64,000 bases of DNA from Mycobacterium sp. D16R12 (GTDB lineage: Bacteria; Actinomycetota; Actinomycetes; Mycobacteriales; Mycobacteriaceae). Both the position numbers and the translations under genes were made by a program. The stretch lies in contig NZ_MAFC01000009.1 in assembly GCF_002013465.1 (NCBI RefSeq), positions 248,001 to 312,000 of the forward strand. The letters run 5' to 3'. Of the stretch, positions 44,198 through 52,548 are shown in pieces; position 1 is the first letter of the stretch, and every line of letters starts with the position of its first letter. The notes beneath the pieces were generated by a model. That model made no database searches, was not told the DNA's origin, and worked only from the letters and a program-made list of their open reading frames with translations.

Positions 44198-45286
44198 ATG
44201 ACCGATCAACCAGTCACTATCGGAGTTGTCCGAGAGTCGGGTGAGGACGAGCGCCGCGTCGCGCTGGTGCCCAAGGCGATCGCCGGCCTGATTGGCAAGG
44301 GTGTGAACGTCGTCATAGAAAGCGGCGCCGGAGAGAGCGCGCTGCTGCCCGACGAGCTGTACACCGAAGCCGGTGCGACGGTGGGTGACGCCTGGTCCGC
44401 CGATATCGTCGTCAAGGTTGCGCCGCCCTCGCCCACCGAGGTCGCTCGCCTGCGTGAGGGGCAGACCCTCATCGGCTTCCTGGCCCCGCGCAATGCCGAC
44501 AACAGCATCGCCGCGCTCAAGAGCGCGGGCGTGCAAGCCTTTGCCGTGGAGGCCATTCCGCGCATCTCCCGCGCACAGGTGATGGACGCGCTGTCGTCGC
44601 AGGCCAACGTCGCCGGGTACAAGTCCGTGCTCGTGGCCGCCTCGGAATCGACTCGTTTCTTCCCGATGCTCACCACGGCCGCCGGAACCGTCAAGCCCGC
44701 GCTGGTGCTGGTGCTCGGTGTCGGTGTGGCCGGTCTGCAGGCCCTGGCCACGGCCAAGCGGCTCGGCGGGCGTACCACCGGCTACGACGTTCGCCCCGAA
44801 GTGGCAGATCAGGTCCGTTCGGTCGGTGCCCAGTGGCTCGATCTCGGCATCGATGCGGCCGGCGAGGGCGGCTACGCCCGCGAGCTCACCGAGGAGGAGC
44901 GCCAGAAGCAGCAGCAAGCGCTCGAAGAGGCCATCAAGGGATTCGACGTCGTCATCACCACGGCACTCGTGCCCGGGCGTCCGGCGCCGCGGCTGGTGAC
45001 CGCTGCGGCAGTCGAGGGCATGAAGCCCGGCTCTGTCGTCGTGGATCTCGCCGGGGAGACCGGCGGCAACTGTGAACTGACCGAGCCCGGCCAGACCGTC
45101 GTCAAGTACGGTGTCACGATCGCTTCGCCTCTCAACCTGCCGGCCACCATGCCCGAGCACGCCAGCGAGCTGTATGCCAAGAACATCACGTCCGTTCTCG
45201 AGCTCCTCATCAAGGATGGCGCTCTGGCGCCGGACTTCGATGATGAGATCGTCGCGGGCTCCTGCGTTACCCGGGAGGTCTCCTAG
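44198..45286 (+). CDS. pntAA: NAD(P) transhydrogenase subunit alpha, part 1 (NAD-binding)
   Basis: A 362-residue soluble domain I of proton-translocating transhydrogenase, which binds NAD(H) and passes hydride to NADP on PntB. It resembles alanine dehydrogenase: the N-terminus reads IGVVRESGEDERRVALVPK and the nucleotide loop LVLGVGVAGLQALATAKRLGG. The split alpha subunit (PntAA/PntAB) is normal for actinobacteria. First gene of pntAA-pntAB-pntB, as in Rv0155-Rv0157. Confidence 0.95.
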   Translation: MTDQPVTIGVVRESGEDERRVALVPKAIAGLIGKGVNVVIESGAGESALLPDELYTEAGATVGDAWSADIVVKVAPPSPTEVARLREGQTLIGFLAPRNADNSIAALKSAGVQAFAVEAIPRISRAQVMDALSSQANVAGYKSVLVAASESTRFFPMLTTAAGTVKPALVLVLGVGVAGLQALATAKRLGGRTTGYDVRPEVADQVRSVGAQWLDLGIDAAGEGGYARELTEEERQKQQQALEEAIKGFDVVITTALVPGRPAPRLVTAAAVEGMKPGSVVVDLAGETGGNCELTEPGQTVVKYGVTIASPLNLPATMPEHASELYAKNITSVLELLIKDGALAPDFDDEIVAGSCVTREVS

Positions 45287-45288
45287 AT

Positions 45289-45606
45289 ATGTACGGACAG
45301 CTACTGGCCAACATCGCGATCCTGGTGCTTGCAGGGTTCGTGGGATTCGCCGTTATCTCCAAGGTGCCCAACACCTTGCACACCCCATTGATGTCGGGCA
45401 CCAACGCCATTCACGGCATCGTGGTGCTGGGTGCGCTGATCGTGTTGGGCAACCTGCCCGCCGACGCCAGCTGGGGCACCCGGATGATCGCGTTCGTCGC
45501 GCTGATCTTCGGAACCCTGAACGTGATCGGTGGCTTCTTGGTGACCGACCGCATGCTGGGCATGTTCAAGTCGAAGAAGCCTGAGCAGAAAGAGGCGGCC
45601 AAGTGA
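45289..45606 (+). CDS. pntAB: NAD(P) transhydrogenase subunit alpha, part 2 (membrane)
   Basis: A 105-residue membrane protein with three to four hydrophobic helices. It forms part of domain II, the proton channel, with the N-terminal half of PntB. The motif NTLHTPLMSGTNAIHGIVVLGAL is diagnostic. It lies two bases after pntAA and overlaps pntB by four bases. Confidence 0.95.
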   Translation: MYGQLLANIAILVLAGFVGFAVISKVPNTLHTPLMSGTNAIHGIVVLGALIVLGNLPADASWGTRMIAFVALIFGTLNVIGGFLVTDRMLGMFKSKKPEQKEAAK

Positions 45607-47048
45607 GCACCGAAAGCCTCAACTACCTCGTCGATGTTCTCTACATCGCCGCGTTCGCCCTCTTCATCTATGGTCTGTCCGGCCTGACCGGACCCAAGAC
45701 CGCAGTGCGCGGCAACTGGATTGCCGCCGTCGGCATGGGCATCGCGGTGCTTGCCACGCTGATCAAGGTGAGCGAGACCGCCACCACGCTGGACTGGATT
45801 CTGATCGGTGCCGGCTTGGGTATCGGTGTCGTACTGGGCATTCCGCCAGCGCTGAAGACCAAGATGACCGCCATGCCGCAGCTGGTGGCGTTGTTCAACG
45901 GTGTCGGTGGTGGCACGGTGGCGCTTATCGCCTGGTCGGAATTCATTGAGACGAAGGGCTTTTCGGAGTTCAAGCCAGATCAGTCGCCGACCGTGGCGCT
46001 GGTGGTAGGATCGCTGTTCGCGGCAGTCATCGGTTCGGTGTCTTTCTGGGGCTCGCTGGTGGCCTTCGCCAAACTGCAGGAGTCCATCCCGAAGAATGTC
46101 GAGAAGCGGCTTGTCGCTTCCGCCAAGCTTTTCCAGGCCTCCAATATCGTGCTGCTGCTGGCTGCGGTCGGCGCTGCCGTCTACATCGGGTTACATCCCG
46201 GCCTGCCGGTCTGGTGGATCGTCGCGGTACTGGTCTTCGCCGGTGTGATGGGTCTGTTCGTGGTGTTCCCCATTGGTGGCGCCGACATGCCCGTGGTCAT
46301 CTCACTGCTCAACGCGATGACCGGTTTGTCTGCCGCCGCAGCAGGTTTGGCGCTGAACAACACTGCGATGATTGTCGCCGGCATGATCGTGGGCGCCTCC
46401 GGTTCGATCCTGACCAACCTGATGGCCGTTGCGATGAACCGGTCGATTCCGGCCATCGTGTTCGGGTCGTTCGGTGGCGGTGACACCGGAGCCGCCGCTG
46501 GTTCGGCCGAGCAGGGCACGGTCAAGGCGACGTCTGCCTCCGACGCTGCGATTCAGATGGCCTACGCCAACCAGGTGATCGTGGTGCCCGGTTACGGCCT
46601 GGCCGTCGCGCAGGCCCAGCACACCGTCAAGGAGATGGCGGACCTGCTGGAGAGCAAGGGTGTTGAGGTCAAGTACGCCATTCACCCGGTTGCCGGTCGC
46701 ATGCCCGGCCACATGAACGTGCTGCTCGCTGAGGCCGATGTCGAGTACGACGCCATGAAGGAAATGGATGACATTAACGGCGAGTTCAACCGGACCGATG
46801 TCACGATCGTGATTGGCGCCAACGATGTCACTAACCCGGCGGCTCGCAACGACCCGTCGAGCCCGATTCACGGCATGCCGATCCTGAACGTCGACGAGTC
46901 GCGCTCGGTGATCGTGCTGAAGCGTTCGATGAGCTCGGGCTACGCCGGTATCGAGAACCCGCTGTTCTTCCAGCCGCAGACCTCGATGTTGTTCGGGGAC
47001 GCCAAGAAGTCGGTGTCCGCTGTCATCGAGGAGCTTAAGGCGCTGTAG
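45603..47048 (+). CDS. pntB: NAD(P) transhydrogenase subunit beta
   Basis: A 481-residue subunit: about nine N-terminal membrane helices (domain II) followed by the NADP-binding domain III. The latter shows VIVVPGYGLAVAQAQH, HPVAGRMPGHMNVLLAEA and GANDVTNPAARNDPSSPI, all family signatures. The complex uses the proton gradient to balance NADH and NADPH, useful for the reductive lipid metabolism encoded around it. A strong terminator follows. Confidence 0.96.
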   Translation: MSTESLNYLVDVLYIAAFALFIYGLSGLTGPKTAVRGNWIAAVGMGIAVLATLIKVSETATTLDWILIGAGLGIGVVLGIPPALKTKMTAMPQLVALFNGVGGGTVALIAWSEFIETKGFSEFKPDQSPTVALVVGSLFAAVIGSVSFWGSLVAFAKLQESIPKNVEKRLVASAKLFQASNIVLLLAAVGAAVYIGLHPGLPVWWIVAVLVFAGVMGLFVVFPIGGADMPVVISLLNAMTGLSAAAAGLALNNTAMIVAGMIVGASGSILTNLMAVAMNRSIPAIVFGSFGGGDTGAAAGSAEQGTVKATSASDAAIQMAYANQVIVVPGYGLAVAQAQHTVKEMADLLESKGVEVKYAIHPVAGRMPGHMNVLLAEADVEYDAMKEMDDINGEFNRTDVTIVIGANDVTNPAARNDPSSPIHGMPILNVDESRSVIVLKRSMSSGYAGIENPLFFQPQTSMLFGDAKKSVSAVIEELKAL

Positions 47049-47069
47049 CCCAACCTCTTTGCCATCGAG

Positions 47070-47117
47070 TGGGAATCTCACGAGGAAATCCGGCCGGAAA
47101 TCCTCGTGAGGTTCCCA
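47070..47117 (+). terminator. Terminator after pntB
   Basis: A 17-bp stem (47070-47086 with 47101-47117, one mismatch) has a loop that itself contains TCCGGCCGGA. It lies 21 bases after the pntB stop and ends just before the next gene, whose start is nine bases further. Confidence 0.75.
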
Positions 47118-47125
47118 TTCGGCGT

Positions 47126-47518
47126 ATGAAGGGGTTTATGCGTTGGCCGCTGGTCGGACTTGTGGTGGGGTGGGCCGTGTTGGCGCCGGTGGCCGCGGCG
47201 GACCCGCATGACTGTGCTTCGGTCGATCGGGCGCGCGATCAGATCCGCGGGCTCTCACGGGAGAACGGGGTAGCGGTTCGCCAGACAGCTGTCGCGCGAA
47301 ACCGAGCGATCGCCGTGCTCCTTCGGACCGCTGCGGGGGATACATCCGACCTCGCGGTGCGCGACCGGGCATTGGACGCTGCGGCGGGCGCGGAGAACTA
47401 CGCCAACGTGATGGCCGCCGCGACCTCCGTGGACGGTGTGCTCGAGCCGCCCGGGGACGATATGGCCCGCGCCGTCAACACGATGGCCGCATTGGAAGCG
47501 GTCTGCCCTGTGCGTTAA
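47126..47518 (+). CDS. Small secreted protein with one predicted disulfide
   Basis: A 130-residue protein with a clear signal peptide (MKGFMRWPLVGLVVGWAVL, probable cleavage after AAA). The mature part is about 100 residues, alanine-rich and helical, with only two cysteines, one at each end (HDCASV and AVCPVR), probably bridged. I do not recognise the family. ATG 47126 follows the pntB terminator. The stop overlaps the convergent ltrA-like gene by four bases. Confidence 0.7.
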   Translation: MKGFMRWPLVGLVVGWAVLAPVAAADPHDCASVDRARDQIRGLSRENGVAVRQTAVARNRAIAVLLRTAAGDTSDLAVRDRALDAAAGAENYANVMAAATSVDGVLEPPGDDMARAVNTMAALEAVCPVR

Positions 47519-48672
47519 GAGGAGGGCTCGGTGTCCTCGATGCGCCGCCAGGTGACCAGCGCGGCGGCCAGCGCCGCCAGACCGGCCAGCCAGTACAACG
47601 TGTGCGGCAACGTCGAGATGGCAACTGAGGCAACGGCAATCGCAGGTAACCCGACGTTCAAGATGGCGTCGCGGCGTTGCAAGAGCAGCACCAGCCAAGC
47701 CAGTACCAGGTAGATGGCGAACGGGACCGTGATCGTGAGGGCCGCGACGGTGGAACTCAGATGGCTCTTGCCGAGTCCCTCGTCGACGGCGATCTCGAAT
47801 CCCGCCGACAGCGCGGCGACTGCGGCGAAGATGAAGTAGTGGCTGTAACCCCACAACACGGTCGACCGCAGGGAGGCGTCCTTGCACTCTTGTTCCTGAT
47901 CGAAGTAGATCCACCACACCGCGGCGACGATGATCAAGGCCGACACCGCGATGCCGATCATGGTGCCGGTGTGGTCGGCTTCCTCGGCGCCGCCGATGAT
48001 CGAGTTCGCGGAGGCCAGGATGGACTCCCCGAGCACGATCAACGTGAACAACCCGTAGCGTTCGGCAATGTGTTGGGGATGCCACGACGTGGTGGTGGCG
48101 CGCTCGGCGAACACGGGTACCGACAGGTCGGCGAACGCGATCACCACGAACAGCGGTATCCGCAGATGTTCCGGTGCGAACAGTCCCCAGCAGACCCATG
48201 CCGCTTGGACGACGGCGATACCCGAGACATAGCGCAGGCAGGTGGCACGCATGGTGGGATCGCTGATGGCCGCGCGCACCCATTGACTGCCCGCGGCGAT
48301 GCGCATGAGCACGTAGCCACCGATGGCGATGCCGAAGTCGGCCCCGGTCATCGCGCGCTCGACACCGGCCGCGACGGTGAGCGCTCCGGCCATCTGGACG
48401 AACACGGTCACCCGGTAGAGCCAGTCGTCGGTGTCGAAGGCACTGGCGAACCAGGTGAAGTTCATCCAGGCCCACCAGATGGCGAAGAAGCCGATCGCGT
48501 ACCCGGCGAGTCCCTCGGCGAAATGGCCCTCGGCCCAGAAGTGGTGAAGGGTTCCGGAGGCGCGCGAGACCGCGACCACGAAGACGAGGTCGAAAAGCAG
48601 TTCTAGCGGGGTGGACGCGCGATGCGGTTGCGCGGGATCGCGTGCCACCATGGCCCGCAAGCCACTGGTCAT
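47515..48672 (-). CDS. Low-temperature-requirement A (LtrA) family membrane protein
   Basis: A 385-residue membrane protein with about ten to twelve hydrophobic segments. The family signature ELLFDLVFVVAVSR near the N-terminus and WWIYFD, GYSHYFIFAAVAA later on are typical of LtrA. The molecular function of the family is not established. It converges on the small secreted protein gene and diverges from the TetR gene. Confidence 0.88.
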   Translation of the reverse strand: MTSGLRAMVARDPAQPHRASTPLELLFDLVFVVAVSRASGTLHHFWAEGHFAEGLAGYAIGFFAIWWAWMNFTWFASAFDTDDWLYRVTVFVQMAGALTVAAGVERAMTGADFGIAIGGYVLMRIAAGSQWVRAAISDPTMRATCLRYVSGIAVVQAAWVCWGLFAPEHLRIPLFVVIAFADLSVPVFAERATTTSWHPQHIAERYGLFTLIVLGESILASANSIIGGAEEADHTGTMIGIAVSALIIVAAVWWIYFDQEQECKDASLRSTVLWGYSHYFIFAAVAALSAGFEIAVDEGLGKSHLSSTVAALTITVPFAIYLVLAWLVLLLQRRDAILNVGLPAIAVASVAISTLPHTLYWLAGLAALAAALVTWRRIEDTEPSS

Positions 48673-48824
48673 GTGGTTACCTATTCAGGGTCGGTGGAGC
48701 GCCGGACGGGGGCAGCTTAACGTGCTTCTGGCGTCGGGGCCGGCGAACATAACGCCCGAATAATCCAACCAGTTGATCGGGATTTCGTCCGTGCGTGGAA
48801 GGCCTGCGCATATAGTGAGGCACC

Positions 48825-49511
48825 ATGCAACCGGTCCCCGCTGCCTCGAAGGCAGGCAATTCCTCGCAGCGCCGTGCCGGTCGCCGCGAGGAACTGGTGG
48901 CGGTGGCGTCCAAATTGTTCGCGGCGCGGGGCTATCACGGCACCAGGATGGACGACATCGCTGATGTCGCGGGCCTGAACAAGGCGACGGTTTATCACTA
49001 CTTCGCCTCCAAGGCACTCATCTTGTATGAGATCTACTTCAAGGCTGCCGAGGAGACGCTGGCCTGCCTGCAGGACGACCCGAGATGGTCGGCGCGTGAA
49101 TCGCTGTACCAATGCACGAGCCGCATGCTCGCGCTCATCTTCTCGAACCGCGAGCAGGGTGCGGTGTACTTCCAGGAGAACCCGTTCCTTTCTGAGTGGC
49201 TCTCGCCCGAACAGGTCGCCGAGATCCGCAAGCGCGAGGACATGGTGCAGGAACGGGTGCAGAACATCATCGAGCGAGGCATCGCCAGTTCCGAGTTCGT
49301 CGAGTGCGACTCGCACGTCATGGCACTCGGTTACATCGGGATGGTTCTCGGTTCCTACCGCTGGCTCAATCCGAGCGGCCGACGCAGCGCCCAGGAGATC
49401 GCCGTGGAGTTCAGCACCACGCTGTTGCGGGGGCTGATTCGGGATGAGGCAACTCGGATCAACGATCCGTTGGGTGTGGCGTCGACGACGGCTGTTGACG
49501 GCACACCGTAG
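48825..49511 (+). CDS. TetR-family regulator (Rv0158-like)
   Basis: A 228-residue TetR regulator. The helix-turn-helix spans about residues 20-66 (LFAARGYHGTRMDDIADVAGLNKATVYHYFASK, given here as the motif region only in part). The ligand domain contains AVYFQENPFLSEW and ALGYIGMVLGSYRWL, which match Rv0158 of M. tuberculosis, also located after pntB. The hydrolase and SRPBCC genes follow closely and may be co-transcribed. The ligand is unknown. Confidence 0.88.
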   Translation: MQPVPAASKAGNSSQRRAGRREELVAVASKLFAARGYHGTRMDDIADVAGLNKATVYHYFASKALILYEIYFKAAEETLACLQDDPRWSARESLYQCTSRMLALIFSNREQGAVYFQENPFLSEWLSPEQVAEIRKREDMVQERVQNIIERGIASSEFVECDSHVMALGYIGMVLGSYRWLNPSGRRSAQEIAVEFSTTLLRGLIRDEATRINDPLGVASTTAVDGTP

Positions 49512-49525
49512 CGCCGGACGTTGTA

Positions 49526-50443
49526 GTGACCGCTGATTCCATCCTGACTTTGGACCTGCCCAACGTCAGACTGCAGGCGTTGTCCTGGGGTCCGCAAGAC
49601 GGTCCGCTGCTGATCTGCGGACACGGTTTTCCCGACTCCGCCCACACCTGGCGTCTGCTGGGTCCGAGATTGGCCGCGGACGGGTGGCGCGTGGTGGCGC
49701 CGTTCACCCGGGGTTATTCACCCAGTGAGATACCGGCTGACGCCGAATACGGCTTGGGTGCCCTGATGCAGGACATCCTCGACATCCACACGGTGCTGGG
49801 CGGCGACGAGCGCGCGGTGTACATCGGCCACGACTGGGGAGCACTGGTCGGTAACGCCCTCGCTCGCAGCGGCCTGTCGCCGTTCGCCAGCATCGTCACC
49901 ATGGCAGTGCCTCCTTTCGAGGTCCTCGGCTCAAGTTTCGCGGCGATCGGGCCGACCGGCTGGCCCGGTGTGCTCGGGCGGCAGTTGCTGATGAGTTGGT
50001 ACACGTTGTTCCACCAGATTCCGGTACTGCCGGAGTTGTTGTTGCCCTGGCTACTTCGCCTGTACTGGCGGCGATGGTCGCCGGGGTACGACGCGCATGC
50101 TGATCTGCTGTACACCGGTGACGCGATGCTTCAGAAGGGGAACCGCAGGGCAGTCATCGGCTACTACCGTGCAAACATCGGGCGGGCCCTGATTCCGTCA
50201 CGGAAGTACTGGAAGACCCAACGATCCCTCCTGGATGGCGCGCGTACTCCGCTGCTCTATCTGCACGGTCGCGCCGATGGGTGCATGACGCAGCAACTGG
50301 TAGAGTCTGCGCGCCCGGATCTGCCCGACCGCAGCGTTGAAATCATCGATGGCGGTGGACATTTCGTGCATCTGGAATGCCCGGATGAGGTGTACGAGCT
50401 CGTGCGTGAGTTCCTGCGCCCGCCAACTACAAAGGTAGAGTGA
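49526..50443 (+). CDS. Alpha/beta hydrolase, epoxide hydrolase-like
   Basis: A 305-residue alpha/beta hydrolase with an aspartate nucleophile: D103 in YIGHDWGALVG, the HGFPDSAHTW oxyanion motif, and the histidine in GGGHFVHLECPD. An Asp nucleophile with the HGFP motif fits epoxide hydrolases or haloalkane dehalogenases more than esterases. GTG start 15 bases after the TetR gene. The SRPBCC gene follows after five bases. Confidence 0.83.
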   Translation: MTADSILTLDLPNVRLQALSWGPQDGPLLICGHGFPDSAHTWRLLGPRLAADGWRVVAPFTRGYSPSEIPADAEYGLGALMQDILDIHTVLGGDERAVYIGHDWGALVGNALARSGLSPFASIVTMAVPPFEVLGSSFAAIGPTGWPGVLGRQLLMSWYTLFHQIPVLPELLLPWLLRLYWRRWSPGYDAHADLLYTGDAMLQKGNRRAVIGYYRANIGRALIPSRKYWKTQRSLLDGARTPLLYLHGRADGCMTQQLVESARPDLPDRSVEIIDGGGHFVHLECPDEVYELVREFLRPPTTKVE

Positions 50444-50447
50444 ACCA

Positions 50448-50981
50448 ATGCCAGTCGTGAGTCAGACCGTCGAGGTGGCCGCGCCTCCGCAGGTGATCGT
50501 CTCCATCGTCACCAACTACGAGGCCTACCCCGAGTGGAACAAGGAGATCACCAGCGTCGAGATCCTGGATCGTCTCCCCGACGGCCGCCCCCGCATCGTG
50601 CGGTTGAAGGTGGAGATGACGGGCATGGCCTCGACCAACGTCGCCGAGATCGCCTATCTCAACGCCGCTCAGGTGGCGACGCGACTGCTGGAGAGCGACA
50701 TCTTCGAGAAGCAGGAACAGACGTTTTCCATTGTCCCGATGGGGCCCACCTGCCTGCTCACGGTCGATATGGATGTCGAGACCAAGCTCCCGATCCCCAA
50801 GCCGATGGTGAAGAAGCTTGCCAACCAGGTCCTCGAGCATTTGGCGGAGGGACTGAAAAACCGGGCCGAGCAGATCGCGTCGGGGGCTATCGTGCCGCAG
50901 CAACCACCGGCACCCGCCCCGGCCTATCAGCACCCGGCCGAGTCGCACCTACCCCCCGGACCACATCCCGGCGCGGTCTAG
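50448..50981 (+). CDS. SRPBCC (polyketide cyclase/START-like) protein, TB18.5-like
   Basis: A 177-residue SRPBCC-fold protein with a hydrophobic ligand pocket. The YEAYPEWNKEI start, LLTVDMDV core and PMVKKLANQVLEHLAEGLKNRA C-terminal helix match M. tuberculosis Rv0164 (TB18.5), which sits at the same place before mce1R. The last 25 residues are a Pro/His-rich tail absent from the homologue. This tail is encoded where the gene overlaps the convergent GntR gene by 33 bases. Confidence 0.87.
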   Translation: MPVVSQTVEVAAPPQVIVSIVTNYEAYPEWNKEITSVEILDRLPDGRPRIVRLKVEMTGMASTNVAEIAYLNAAQVATRLLESDIFEKQEQTFSIVPMGPTCLLTVDMDVETKLPIPKPMVKKLANQVLEHLAEGLKNRAEQIASGAIVPQQPPAPAPAYQHPAESHLPPGPHPGAV

Positions 50982-51626
50982 GTACTCGATCAATCTGCGT
51001 GCGCCGTCGATGAATTGAGCCTCGGTCTGGGCCACCACCTCGACGATGTCTCCCGCACGCAACGCGGCGATGAGTTTGTCGTGCGATTCCGTTGTCGGTC
51101 CAATCCAGGACGGATCCGAGGCAAACAGCTGATCGGGTGTGTATCGCACCGCCTGCAAAAGGAACCAAGCCAGCTTGGGACGGTCGGCCACACGGTTGAG
51201 ATACCGGTGAAACTCGAACTCGGCCGAGGTGATTGCCTCGGCTGAGGTGGCGTTGCGGAGCGTGTCATTGAGCTTTGTCAGGGCCTCAGCCTGTTCGGGG
51301 GTGATACGTGCGGCAGCAGCCTTGGCAAGTTCGACCGCCAGATGGGACTGGAGCGCGAATATGTCCTCGACATCGCTTCGGCTGAGCGGGGCCACGACAT
51401 ACCCGCGGTGCGGGACGGCGCTCACCATCCCCTCGCCGCGCAACGTGAGTAGCGCCTCGCGTACGGGGGTAACGCTCACACCCAGTTGAGTCGCCGTCTC
51501 GTCCATTCGGATGTACTCACCGGGACGTAGCTCGCCCGTCATGATCGACGCGCGGAGGCGGCCGGCAACTTCCTCGGACAGTTGCGGCCTACGGATCTCG
51601 CGGGTCTGGGCCCGGGGAACATTCAT
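50949..51626 (-). CDS. GntR/FadR-type (FCD) regulator, Mce1R-like
   Basis: A 225-residue GntR regulator: a winged helix at about 15-80 (RLRASIMTGELRPGEYIRM, TQLGVSVTPVREALLTL) and an FCD effector domain with metal-site-like histidines in EFEFHRYLNRV and ESHDKLIAALRAGD. Its position between the TB18.5-like gene and fadD5 equals that of Mce1R (Rv0165c), the fatty-acid-responsive repressor of mce1. ATG 51626 is preferred over the open extension to 51668. It diverges from the crotonase-fadD5-mce unit and probably controls it. Confidence 0.87.
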   Translation of the reverse strand: MNVPRAQTREIRRPQLSEEVAGRLRASIMTGELRPGEYIRMDETATQLGVSVTPVREALLTLRGEGMVSAVPHRGYVVAPLSRSDVEDIFALQSHLAVELAKAAAARITPEQAEALTKLNDTLRNATSAEAITSAEFEFHRYLNRVADRPKLAWFLLQAVRYTPDQLFASDPSWIGPTTESHDKLIAALRAGDIVEVVAQTEAQFIDGARRLIEYLDRAGMWSGG

Positions 51627-51679
51627 CCGATCTGCCTGCCATTTCCATGTGGGGTGACGCACTTGCATCTAAAGTCATA

Positions 51680-51693
51680 TCAAATATATTTGA
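51680..51693. promoter_or_regulatory. Perfect 14-bp palindrome, probable GntR operator
   Basis: TCAAATATATTTGA is a perfect palindrome in an AT-rich island between the divergent GntR gene and the crotonase gene. Its position, 54 bases from the GntR start and 38 bases from the TTG of the next gene, fits autoregulation plus control of the downstream lipid operon. Confidence 0.6.
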
Positions 51694-51730
51694 CCCGACG
51701 CGACGAAGCGACAATCCAGGAGGCAGTGAC

Positions 51731-52537
51731 TTGAGTCCCCATGAATCTGTCGGCGCACCCGATGTAGCCGTCGACGACGGCATCATGCGGATCACGTTCA
51801 CCAGGCCCGATCGGATGAATGCGCTCAACGGGCCGGCCACTGCAGGATTGATCGAGGCCCTGGAATCAGTTCCCGGGCGAGATGACGTGAGAGTCGTCGT
51901 CATCAGCGGAGGAGTGCCCGGGAGCGCCTTCACGGCGGGTGCCGATGTCGCTGAGCTGGCGGCAGGGGCCGGAGATCTGACGCCGCTGCAAGCTGCCCAA
52001 CTGACCATGGACAACGCCGAGCGGTTGGTGCGCGCCGTTCTGAATTGTCCCGCGCCCACCATCGCCGAAGTCACCGGCGCGGCCGCCGGTATCGGTGCGT
52101 CGGTGGGTCTGGCATGCGATCTGATCTATGCCGCTGATACGGCCTTCTTTCTGCTGGCCTTCGCGAACATCGGGCTGATGCCCGACGGCGGATCGAGCGC
52201 CTTGGTCTCGGCGTCGATCGGCCGCGTCAAGGCCAATGCGATGGCGCTGCTGGCCCAGCCCCTCAACGCTGCCGACGCTTTTGCGGCCGGACTGGTCAAC
52301 GAGGTGCTGCAGGGGGACCAGCTACGCGAGCGCGTCGACAAGTCGGCGCGCAGGCTGTCCCACGGCTCCCGTCGTGCGATGCAGCTGACCAAGGAAGCCA
52401 TGAACTCGGTATCGCTGAAGCTGTTCGACGAGGCCATCGCCCGCGAGCGTGAGGGCCAGATCGAACTGTTGATCTCACCCGACGCCCAAGAGGGCTTCGC
52501 CGCATTCCTTGAGGGCCGTCGCCCCGTATTCAGTTAG
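51731..52537 (+). CDS. Crotonase-family protein, PaaG-like isomerase candidate
   Basis: A 268-residue crotonase with oxyanion-hole segments FTAGADVAEL and GAAAGIGASVGLACDL. At the place of the first catalytic glutamate it has FANIGLMPDGGSS, so the usual PE pair is absent and an Asp follows, as in PaaG-type isomerases. It is therefore more likely an isomerase than a hydratase. A TTG at 51731 sits seven bases after AGGAGG and is the preferred start. It lies 11 bases before fadD5. Confidence 0.83.
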   Translation: MSPHESVGAPDVAVDDGIMRITFTRPDRMNALNGPATAGLIEALESVPGRDDVRVVVISGGVPGSAFTAGADVAELAAGAGDLTPLQAAQLTMDNAERLVRAVLNCPAPTIAEVTGAAAGIGASVGLACDLIYAADTAFFLLAFANIGLMPDGGSSALVSASIGRVKANAMALLAQPLNAADAFAAGLVNEVLQGDQLRERVDKSARRLSHGSRRAMQLTKEAMNSVSLKLFDEAIAREREGQIELLISPDAQEGFAAFLEGRRPVFS

Positions 52538-52548
52538 TAGGAGAGTCA

